From: Candidatus Krumholzibacteriia bacterium
GTDB lineage: Bacteria > Krumholzibacteriota > Krumholzibacteriia > WVZY01 > JAKEHA01
Direction: 5' to 3'
Assembly (NCBI GenBank): GCA_029865265.1
Contig: JAOUHG010000020.1
Span: forward strand, 1 to 61,283
DNA: 61,283 nt
Translations under genes and position numbers: made by a program
Shown: positions 52,686-59,924 of the stretch, in pieces
How the letters are laid out: each line of letters opens with the position of its first letter
Numbering within the stretch: the first letter of the stretch is position 1
The notes under the pieces: model-generated
Told to the model about the DNA's origin: nothing
Seen by the model: the letters and a program-made list of their open reading frames with translations, nothing else
Databases searched by the model: none

Positions 52686-54092
52686 ATGATTCGCAAGACC
52701 CGGATCGCCCCGCGGAAGTATCGGGCGTTCACTCAGCGCGATATCGACCGGATTCCACAGCTTCGCTTGCTCGACGCCGACCACCGCCTGCGCATGAAGG
52801 CGGTCGCCACCGTGCTTCCCTTCCGGGTGAACGAATACGTCCTGGACGAGTTGATCGACTGGACCCACGTGCCCGACGACCCCATGTTCCAGCTCACCTT
52901 CCCGCAGGAGGGCATGCTGGAAACCCCGGATCTCAACCGCATGGTCGATCTGCTCAAGGGCGGCGCTCCCGAAGAGAAGATCAAGAAGGCGGCGCGTGAG
53001 ATTCAGATGAGCCTCAACCCGCATCCCGCGGGACAGATGGAGCTCAATGTTCCCCTGCTGCACGGCAAGCCCGTACCCGGATTGCAGCACAAGTACCGCG
53101 AGACGGTGCTGGCTTTTCCCAGCCAGGGACAGACCTGCCACGCGTACTGCACGTACTGCTTCCGCTGGGCGCAGTTTGTGGGCATAGACGACCTCAAGTT
53201 CGCCGCCCGTGAAGCAGAGGCGCTGGCCGCATACCTCAGGGATCACACCGAGGTGCAGAGTCTGCTCTTTACCGGCGGCGATCCCATGATCATGAAGACC
53301 GCCGTCATCCGGCGCTACGTGGAGCCGCTGCTGGATCCGGAGTTCGGCCACCTGGTGAGCCTCCGCTTTGGCACCAAGGCCACCGCGTACTGGCCGTACC
53401 GGTTCCTCACTGACCCCGACGCCGATGACCTGCTGAGGCTGTTCGAGGATATCGTCAAGGCCGGGCGGCACGTTGCCGTCATGGCGCACTACAGCCACCC
53501 GCGGGAGTTGGAGACCGCGGTGGCGCAGGCGGCCGTTCGGCGCATTCTCTCCACCGGCGCCGTGATCCGCTGCCAGGCACCGCTGATCAAGCGTGTCAAC
53601 GACAACGCGGTGGCGTGGTCGGACATGTGGCGCATCCAGGTAGCCCTGGGGGCGGTTCCGTACTACATGTTCGTGGAGCGCGACACCGGCCCCAAGAACT
53701 ACTTCGAAGTGCCCCTGGCCCGGGCCCTCGGCATCTTTACCGACGCTTACACGCGGGTGTCCGGCCTGGCCCGGACGGTTCGGGGGCCCTCCATGTCGGC
53801 AACCCCGGGCAAGGTGCTGGTGGACGGGGTGGCCACCGTGAACGGCGAGAAGGTGTTCGTGCTCAAGTTCCTGCAGGCCCGGGATCCCGCTTGGGTGAAT
53901 CGGCCATTTTTTGCTAAGTTCGATCCAAAGGCCACGTGGCTGACCGATCTTGAACCTGCATTCGGAGAGTCCGAGTTCTTCTTTACGAAGACGATGAGCG
54001 AGATGAAGCGCCGCCACCGGCAACCCGCGTGGGGTGAAGCGACGGACGAAAGGCGCTCGCTGGTACTCTTCGGAAACGTGGAGTGGGAATAG
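52686..54092 (+). CDS. KamA-family radical SAM enzyme (divergent lysine 2,3-aminomutase-like)
   Basis: A 468-residue radical SAM protein. The cluster motif is CHAYCTYCF (C151, C155, C158), and LLFTGGDPMIM is the SAM-binding GGD strand. Lysine 2,3-aminomutases bind PLP through the lysine of PGGGGK; the matching place here reads SATPGKVLVDG, so the lysine is kept but the glycine loop is changed. The usual C-terminal region is replaced by a NGEKVFVLKFLQARDP block. It may move an amino group on another substrate. The ATG at 52686 has AAAGGAGA upstream, and the aminotransferase gene starts 3 bases after its stop. Confidence 0.85.
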   Translation: MIRKTRIAPRKYRAFTQRDIDRIPQLRLLDADHRLRMKAVATVLPFRVNEYVLDELIDWTHVPDDPMFQLTFPQEGMLETPDLNRMVDLLKGGAPEEKIKKAAREIQMSLNPHPAGQMELNVPLLHGKPVPGLQHKYRETVLAFPSQGQTCHAYCTYCFRWAQFVGIDDLKFAAREAEALAAYLRDHTEVQSLLFTGGDPMIMKTAVIRRYVEPLLDPEFGHLVSLRFGTKATAYWPYRFLTDPDADDLLRLFEDIVKAGRHVAVMAHYSHPRELETAVAQAAVRRILSTGAVIRCQAPLIKRVNDNAVAWSDMWRIQVALGAVPYYMFVERDTGPKNYFEVPLARALGIFTDAYTRVSGLARTVRGPSMSATPGKVLVDGVATVNGEKVFVLKFLQARDPAWVNRPFFAKFDPKATWLTDLEPAFGESEFFFTKTMSEMKRRHRQPAWGEATDERRSLVLFGNVEWE

Positions 54093-54095
54093 TCG

Positions 54096-55436
54096 ATGGC
54101 AATACCCAGACGCCGGCGCGGAGACCGAAACGGCGGCGCTCATGATACGCCCGAGTACGCGCCCGACATCAATCTCAACCTGAACGTGCGCGGCATGATG
54201 CCGTCGGCCACGCTTGCCATCCAGGAGCGTTGCGCGGAGTTGCGGGCCCAACACCGCGAGGTGTTCCGTCTGGGGCTGGGTCAGTCGCCCTTCCCCGTGC
54301 CACGCCCCGTCATCGAGGAACTCCAGGCCAACGCCCACCAGAAGGACTACCTCCCCGTGCGCGGTCTGCCCGCGCTGCGCGAGGCCGTTGCGGACTACTA
54401 CCTCCGCTCGCAGGGCGTTCCGCGAACCCCGGATGACGTCATCATCGGCCCTGGTTCCAAGGAGCTGATGTTCATCCTCCAGCTCGTCTATTACGGCGAC
54501 ATCGTCATTCCCAGCCCCGCCTGGGTGTCCTATGCGCCGCAGGCACGCATCGTGGGCCGGCAGATTCAGTGGGTGCACACCTTGCGCGAGAACGGCTGGC
54601 GCCTCACACCGGCGGATCTGGAGAACGTGTGCCGCGACGACCCTGACAAGCCGCGCATCGTGGTGCTCAACTACCCCAGCAATCCCACCGGTTGCTCGTA
54701 CACCGTGGAAGAACTTGAAGCGCTGGCCAGGGTGGCGCGCGAGTACCGCGTGGTCCTGCTGTCGGATGAGATCTACGGCGAGTTGGATTTCCAGGGAAGC
54801 CACGTGTCCATAGCACGTTTCTACCCGGAGGGAACCATCATCTCCAGCGGACTGTCCAAGTGGTGCGGCGCGGGGGGCTGGCGCCTGGGCACGTTTACCT
54901 TCCCCGAGAACATGGGCTGGTTGTTGGAGGCGATGGCCGCGGTGGCGAGCGAGACGTACACGTCCACCTCCACACCCATTCAGTGCGCCGCCGTGCGGGC
55001 ATTCCGCGGCGGCACGCGCCTGGAGGAATACCTGTGGATCTCGCGGCGCATCCTCGGCGCGCTGGGTACGTGGTCAACCACCATGCTGCGGGATGCCGGC
55101 GCGCTCCTGCAGAATCCCACCGGCGCCTTCTACCTGTTTCCGGATTTCGCGCCGCTCACCGACAAGCTCGCCGCACGGGGTATCCGTACCAGCCGGGCGC
55201 TATGCGAGAAGCTGCTCGACGAAACCGGCGTGGCCATGCTCCCGGGAAGCGAGTTCGGCCGGCCGGCCACGGAACTCACGGCGCGGATTGCCTACGTGGA
55301 CTTTGACGGGGCCAAGGCCCACACCGCGCTGGCGACCGTGCCCAAGGACACGCCGGTCACAGAGGAGTTCCTGCGCACGCACTGCGACCGCACGGTGCGG
55401 GCCATTGAACTGCTGTGTGATTGGCTGAAGGGGTAG
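54096..55436 (+). CDS. PLP-dependent class I/II aminotransferase
   Basis: A 446-residue fold-type I aminotransferase. The PLP lysine is K255 in SSGLSKWCGAGGWRLG. The aspartate of the cofactor site lies in LLSDEIYGELDF, NYPSNPTG is the conserved asparagine loop, and the carboxylate-binding arginine is near TARIAYVDF. The N-terminal 25 residues are basic and probably disordered. It is not one of the recognised aspartate or histidinol types by eye. Starting 3 bases after the KamA-like gene, it is likely to act on that enzyme's product, for example a beta-amino acid, though this is inference. Confidence 0.88.
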   Translation: MAIPRRRRGDRNGGAHDTPEYAPDINLNLNVRGMMPSATLAIQERCAELRAQHREVFRLGLGQSPFPVPRPVIEELQANAHQKDYLPVRGLPALREAVADYYLRSQGVPRTPDDVIIGPGSKELMFILQLVYYGDIVIPSPAWVSYAPQARIVGRQIQWVHTLRENGWRLTPADLENVCRDDPDKPRIVVLNYPSNPTGCSYTVEELEALARVAREYRVVLLSDEIYGELDFQGSHVSIARFYPEGTIISSGLSKWCGAGGWRLGTFTFPENMGWLLEAMAAVASETYTSTSTPIQCAAVRAFRGGTRLEEYLWISRRILGALGTWSTTMLRDAGALLQNPTGAFYLFPDFAPLTDKLAARGIRTSRALCEKLLDETGVAMLPGSEFGRPATELTARIAYVDFDGAKAHTALATVPKDTPVTEEFLRTHCDRTVRAIELLCDWLKG

Positions 55437-55439
55437 GGG

Positions 55440-58400
55440 CTACTTCGTCGCGACGTTGAGTCGCTTGAGTTTGGCGAGAAGCGTTGTCCGCGGAACGCCT
55501 ACTGAGTCGGCTGTTCGCATGCGGTTCCAGTCGTTCTTATCGAGTGCGTTCAGGATCAAACGGCGCTCATACTGCTCCACACTGCGGTCCAGGAGACCAT
55601 CCCCGCGGTTCTTGCTCTTCAGGTACTCTTTGATGTTATCTGAGAGCATCGCAAACTTCACCAGATCGCCGCGCCCGATCAGCGACACCACGCGCAGGAT
55701 CTCGTTGTAGAGCTCCCTCACGTTTCCGGGCCAGTCGTACAGCTCCAGCCCCTCCATGGCCTTGACGTCGATTTCGATGTAGCGGTCGGCGATGCCATTC
55801 AATGCCGCGCAGTCGCGCAGGAAGTGGCGCACGAGGAGTTGAATGTCGCGCGTGCGCAGGCGCAGCGGTGGAATGGTGAGACGGATGGGGCTGACGCGGT
55901 AGAAGAGATCGCGCCGGAACGTCCCGCGCTCGACCTCCTTCTTCAGGTCTCGATTGGTCGCCGAGATAACGCGCACGTCCGCCTGCCGGACCGCGGATTC
56001 ACCGAGTCGCCGGAACTCTCCGTTCTCGAGCAGGCGCAACAGTTTCACCTGGAGTTCCTCGCTCATCTCGCCGATTTCGTCGAGGAACAGCGTGCCACCG
56101 CGGGCGGTTTCGATGAGACCCACGCGGTCGCCGTTTGCGCCCGTGAACGAGCCCTTCACATGGCCAAACAGCTCGCTCTCGACCAGGTGGACGGACAATC
56201 CCCCCGCGTTGACCGCAACAAACGCCCCATCCTTACGATGGCTTGCACCATGGATGGCGCGGGCGAAGAGTTCCTTGCCGACGCCGGTCTCCCCTTCCAG
56301 AAGGATGGGAGCGACCGACGTGGCGGCCCGTTCGGCCATGCGGATCACCTTGATCATGTCTGGATCGATGGTCTGGATGTCCTTGAAGGACCCGCGCGGG
56401 TGACGGACACGGATGGTCGCCTCGTCGTTCTCGCCAACGGGCTTTCCGCTCCGCTCCTCTTCGTCCTCGATGAGCCGCGCCAGCGCTTCCGCACTGGCGC
56501 CGAGGAGTTCCAGTTGGCGGGGCGTGACGGTGACGAGCTCTTCGAACCGTGTGCACAAAATGTAGCTGGTCGGGTCGCGCCGGTCGGTCTCTTCATGGCG
56601 ACAGGGGACGGCCACGAGCGTCTTTCCCTTCGGGGTCTGCAGAACCTTGGGCTCGCCGGTGACTCCCAGCAAGGTGTTCTTGCGGGGACCGCGGTCCATC
56701 TGCCGGACGATCTCCTTGGCCTCGTTGGCGGCGATGTTGTAGGTGAGCGGCACCCGGTAGCCGCCGCCACAGCGGCCGATCACAAACAGGCTCTCGGCCC
56801 CGACGCTCTGGGCCACCTGGTACGCCAGGTCAGGCTTGAGGTCCTCGAACGGGAAGCGCGCGTCCTCGTAGACGCGACAGATCGTTTTGAGGACTTCGGC
56901 CGAGCGAACGCTGGCGCGCGTCATCGCGACCTGCAACTCGCCAGCCGCTCGCTTCAGTTCCGCCTCTACGCGATCGCGGTCGATACCCTCCAAGTTGTCG
57001 CGCAGCGCCGTAGCCTCCACCAGCCACGTATTGGCCTCATCGAAGCGCTCCTGCGGCCCCAATGTATCAATGAGCGCGATCGCAATAAGCGCCTGGTAGT
57101 AGTCGAGCTCAAGCCGCTTCGCGAGTTGCCGAGCTTCCAGGAGGGCAAGCTCGGCCATTCCTGTCGCGCACGAAGCGACATCGCATTTCGCCTGCGCAAT
57201 ATAAGTTCTCATCAGCTCGTAGCAATCGTGGGTCACTCCCAGAAGGCGACTCGATGCCCGCAGGGCCGCTCTTGCCTTCTCGAAACTTCCGACAGTCGTG
57301 TACGCTTCGCCAAGGACCCTCTCAGTTGCGCCTAGTTCATGGCGATCGCAAAGTCTCTTGCAAAGTCGCACGTTCCCAAGTGCGATCTCAATCGCCGTTT
57401 CCGGCCTGCCCATTCGAACGAATAGGTCGGCCCTTCTACGGCTTATCTCGGTCACGACGTCACTTCCTGCCAAGGTGGGCTGACAGACCTTCTCCGCCTC
57501 GTCAAACTGTAGCAAGGCCAAGTCGTAATTGCCCTGCTCCATGTGGTACTCGCCCAAGTACTCACTTACAATCGCGCGCACCCGGCTAGGCAGCCTATCT
57601 ACAACTTGACCACCAAGGATAGAGCTCAAACATTCCTCTACGCCAGCGAAGCGGCGTCTCAAAATCTGGAGGTGTTCAAGGTTCGCAAGGCACGCGTCCC
57701 GCATTGGCGTGCTCTGTGTTACTCGCTGCCCCTCATCATCTGCACTGAGCAAGCTTATGGCGCGCCTGTAGTGCCTTTCTGCTGAGTCCCAGTCACCCAA
57801 ATGTTCAGCAACGATCCCCAGATTCACGATCGCAAGCTGTTTGTTTCGCTCTACGCCCAGCGTATCAAACCGTCGAATGGCATCCTGCAGAAGATCCCGT
57901 GCTTGCAGATGATGACCAAACTTACGGCGCAATACGGCGTAGTCATTGAGCGTTGCTGCGTACGACAAATCCATACCGAACCGACGAAGACCAGACAATG
58001 CATCCTGATAGGCACATTCGGCGTCTTCATGACGCCCAATAACTGCGTACGCAAGCCCCATCCAACGTTGTGCCAGAGCACTCAAAGCGCCGTTTGCAGC
58101 GGAGCCCGATGCATCAAACGCATTCTCTAGCATTGAAACACCACGAGCGTGTTCCCCGCAGCGAACTAACAGAATTACCGCCTCAACCAAACGCGCTTCT
58201 CGCTGAATCACCGGATCGTCGCTGTGTCTCTGTTCGATCGCTGAGACTCTTTGCAGCATAACTTCCGGCGAGTCTGGCGAATGCACGCGACGAGCATAGA
58301 CCAGGCCGAGCTCGGCGCGGTCACGCACGCTCGCCGGAAGATCGCGACAGGCTCTCGCTACTCTGGCGGCTGTCTTGTCAAGAAGCCGAGCGGAGACGTA

Positions 58401-58475
58401 TAGCAGCGGCATCTCTGCCAAATACAGAAACGCGTCCTCTGACTGCGCCAGGCGAATCTCTAGGTCGTGGCTCAT
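55440..58475 (-). CDS. TPR-GAF-AAA+-Fis sigma-54 enhancer-binding activator
   Basis: A 1011-residue regulator. Residues about 25-500 are helical tetratricopeptide-like repeats (for example GRHEDAECAYQDALSGLRRF and GDWDSAERHYRRAISLL). About 540-690 look like a GAF-type sensor. The AAA+ domain has Walker A GETGVGKE near 730, the sigma-54 contact loop as GSFTGA near 772 (usual form GAFTGA), and Walker B GTLFLDEIGE. Residues 965-1008 are a Fis-type HTH. There is no receiver or PAS domain. The ATG at 58475 shares one base with the stop of a small exported polypeptide gene (TGATG). The N-terminal half looks lower in GC than the AAA+ half. Confidence 0.92.
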   Translation of the reverse strand: MSHDLEIRLAQSEDAFLYLAEMPLLYVSARLLDKTAARVARACRDLPASVRDRAELGLVYARRVHSPDSPEVMLQRVSAIEQRHSDDPVIQREARLVEAVILLVRCGEHARGVSMLENAFDASGSAANGALSALAQRWMGLAYAVIGRHEDAECAYQDALSGLRRFGMDLSYAATLNDYAVLRRKFGHHLQARDLLQDAIRRFDTLGVERNKQLAIVNLGIVAEHLGDWDSAERHYRRAISLLSADDEGQRVTQSTPMRDACLANLEHLQILRRRFAGVEECLSSILGGQVVDRLPSRVRAIVSEYLGEYHMEQGNYDLALLQFDEAEKVCQPTLAGSDVVTEISRRRADLFVRMGRPETAIEIALGNVRLCKRLCDRHELGATERVLGEAYTTVGSFEKARAALRASSRLLGVTHDCYELMRTYIAQAKCDVASCATGMAELALLEARQLAKRLELDYYQALIAIALIDTLGPQERFDEANTWLVEATALRDNLEGIDRDRVEAELKRAAGELQVAMTRASVRSAEVLKTICRVYEDARFPFEDLKPDLAYQVAQSVGAESLFVIGRCGGGYRVPLTYNIAANEAKEIVRQMDRGPRKNTLLGVTGEPKVLQTPKGKTLVAVPCRHEETDRRDPTSYILCTRFEELVTVTPRQLELLGASAEALARLIEDEEERSGKPVGENDEATIRVRHPRGSFKDIQTIDPDMIKVIRMAERAATSVAPILLEGETGVGKELFARAIHGASHRKDGAFVAVNAGGLSVHLVESELFGHVKGSFTGANGDRVGLIETARGGTLFLDEIGEMSEELQVKLLRLLENGEFRRLGESAVRQADVRVISATNRDLKKEVERGTFRRDLFYRVSPIRLTIPPLRLRTRDIQLLVRHFLRDCAALNGIADRYIEIDVKAMEGLELYDWPGNVRELYNEILRVVSLIGRGDLVKFAMLSDNIKEYLKSKNRGDGLLDRSVEQYERRLILNALDKNDWNRMRTADSVGVPRTTLLAKLKRLNVATK

Positions 58476-58789
58476 CAGTTGTGTATGTAGCCCATTGCCG
58501 CCAAAAAGAACCGTCCAAACGAAATCGATACAGAAACACCGGAGTCCCAAAGCCCCTTAAGCGTCTCCCTTGGTACGACTTGTTGATTGCTGGTCGCTTG
58601 CCGTGCTTCGCTACTGGCTTCGTCATGTCCATTGGCGGTATTGCTACCGCCCTCGCCTTCGATCGTGTATCTGAAGCCTCCGGTGCCATCCAGATGTCCG
58701 GCGGTGGCGATGGGCGGCGCAATAAGCAAAACTACCAAGACTGTTGCGCCAAATAGCGTCGCAAAACGCGTCCACAGACTCTTCTTCAT
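58475..58789 (-). CDS. Small exported polypeptide coupled to the sigma-54 activator
   Basis: A 104-residue precursor with a strong signal peptide (MKKSLWTRF, hydrophobic core, PPIATAG cleavage region near residue 31). The mature part of about 73 residues is Gly/Ser/Glu-rich (GHLDGTGGFRYTIEGEGGSN), then SSEARQATSNQQVVPRET. It ends in an amphipathic SVSISFGRFFLAAMGYIHN. No cysteine or known domain is seen. The ATG at 58789 has GAGG 9 bases upstream, and its stop overlaps the activator's start, so the two proteins are made in step. It is unlike anything I recognise; a signal-peptide-bearing ligand for the TPR domain is one hypothesis. Confidence 0.65.
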   Translation of the reverse strand: MKKSLWTRFATLFGATVLVVLLIAPPIATAGHLDGTGGFRYTIEGEGGSNTANGHDEASSEARQATSNQQVVPRETLKGLWDSGVSVSISFGRFFLAAMGYIHN

Positions 58790-58971
58790 TGCTCGACACC
58801 TCGTGGGGGAATTGTGTGGAGATTCCATCTTCCCACGGGAGAAAACGCGTGCAGATATTTCGGGGTAAAGCGAGCCTTCATGGCTTCGGCCTTCCTCATG
58901 CCATCGAGCATTCCCACCGGGACTACTTCCCGGCTCTTCCCTGAGTTTGCCCTCGCTCGCCCTTAGCGACA

Positions 58972-58989
58972 GGTAAACAATAGTTTACC
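58972..58989. promoter_or_regulatory. 18-bp palindrome GGTAAACAATAGTTTACC
   Basis: Perfect 7-base arms around AATA, about 185 bases upstream of the small exported polypeptide gene on the minus strand. The size and symmetry suit a dimeric DNA-binding protein; the Fis-type HTH of the nearby activator dimerises on such sites. AT-rich arms distinguish it from the GC-rich surroundings. Confidence 0.45.
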
Positions 58990-59107
58990 GCCATTCAGGT
59001 GTTGCCGTCAAATCTGGTCTCACCCTGCGAGCGGCGGTCTGCACACGACTCCCGACCGCACATCCCATCAGCGGGGCTCCTCGTGGAGCCCGTCGAACCA
59101 GGTCCCG

Positions 59108-59215
59108 GTGTCAATTGTTCGACACGGCCAGCACCTCAAGTTCGCCGTAACGGGTTGAGATGCCATTCACTGCGTTCGAACCCAAGCCCGGAAGCTGGTG
59201 TCGACATATCGACAC
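59108..59215. promoter_or_regulatory. Paired GTGTC-N8-GACAC sites (enhancer-like)
   Basis: Two 18-bp palindromes with the same outer arms, GTGTC-AATTGTTC-GACAC (59108-59125) and GTGTC-GACATATC-GACAC (59198-59215), start 90 bases apart. The second is symmetric over 7 bases per arm. Identical spacing of the arms suggests one protein binds both. They lie roughly 500-600 bases upstream of the sigma-54 promoter, within the range over which enhancer-bound activators can loop, though farther than usual. Confidence 0.45.
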
Positions 59216-59685
59216 TAGTCCGATCTCGGGATCCTTTCAAGCCACCGAACGATTGTGATTTTGGGAACAAGGCTCTTAAGGAACCGGCAGACACGATTGG
59301 GAGCGATCACCGGGACCCTATCGTGAACCACAGCACACCTGAGTCCGCGATCGGAAATTAGGGGACAGCGCGCGCCGCACCCGTGGGAATGTCGCCGTCT
59401 TTCCTACAGCACGGCCGCCCTAAGCCACCGATTCGACTAATTCGTTGTTGAGAATATGGTTACGACATCGAGGCAGGCTTCCCGGGACCCAAAAACCAAC
59501 CTGGACCTGCGGGATCTCGCCTTGCCGGCATCGGCGCCGGCGCGTCAGTGAGAAAAAACGAGGGAAGAGACCAAGTTGGTTCACGGGACCGAGAGCGCCT
59601 AATTCACTATCACAACTACAGTTACGAATCACTCCTCGCGTGGTCCGGCCTCGACGTTGACCCACGATGCCAAGTTACCTGCCCA

Positions 59686-59700
59686 CGGCACCCCGATTGC
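59686..59700 (+). promoter_or_regulatory. Sigma-54 (-24/-12) promoter
   Basis: CGGCACCCCGATTGC matches the YTGGCAC-N5-TTGC consensus at GGCAC and TTGC. The invariant GG (59687-59688) and GC (59699-59700) are at the required 12-base spacing. Transcription would begin near 59711, giving a 35-base leader to the lipoprotein ATG at 59747. Confidence 0.65.
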
Positions 59701-59746
59701 CTTAGTCCCCAGTGCCTGACAAATGGTCTCGGAGGAGGTGGACAGA

Positions 59747-59914
59747 ATGTCCCGCAAGAATCTAAAGACGAAACTCATCACCTTGCTTGCTTGCACAGCT
59801 CTGCTCTTTGCTGCACTTGGCTGCGAATCGGTCACGGGACCGAGCTCTCCCGACAGCACTCTGCCCACCTCCGACGGGGCTAGCTTCGCCAACACCGACG
59901 GCATAAGCGGCTAA
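59747..59914 (+). CDS. Very small lipoprotein under a sigma-54 promoter
   Basis: A 55-residue precursor. MSRKNLKTKLITLLACTALL leads into the lipobox AALGC, leaving a mature chain of only about 30 residues that is Ser/Thr/Asp/Gly-rich (VTGPSSPDSTLPTSDGASF). It has no cysteine after the lipidated one and no hydrophobic segment. GGAGGAGG lies about 8 bases upstream of the ATG. A sigma-54 promoter precedes it and a perfect terminator follows 26 bases after the stop, so it is a single-gene transcript. A processed peptide or a small surface lipoprotein are both possible; the family is not recognised. Confidence 0.7.
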   Translation: MSRKNLKTKLITLLACTALLFAALGCESVTGPSSPDSTLPTSDGASFANTDGISG

Positions 59915-59924
59915 CCGCCGCCTA

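Larger units (their letters stand above)
58790..59685. other. Long intergenic region with several 18-bp palindromes
   Basis: About 900 bp without a convincing gene lies between two divergent transcripts. Palindromes: GGTAAAC-AATA-GTTTACC (58972-58989), GGGCTCC-TCGT-GGAGCCC (59075-59092), GTGTC-N8-GACAC (59108-59125) and GTGTCGA-CATA-TCGACAC (59198-59215). The heptamer TCGACAC also occurs at 58793-58799, close to the small exported gene's start. Short open frames here have no ribosome site or plausible protein features. From 59216 to 59685 I see nothing I can name. Confidence 0.55.

Noticed and set aside
58999-59361. A 120-codon plus-strand open frame in the long intergenic region.
   Set aside because: No ribosome site, no domain or signal, odd composition, and it runs across three of the palindromes. 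It is better read as non-coding.
59581-59844. 13-mer TCACGGGACCGAG repeated at 59581-59593 and 59832-59844.
   Set aside because: No similarity extends beyond the 13 bases and neither copy is symmetric. The second is inside the lipoprotein coding sequence, so coincidence is adequate.
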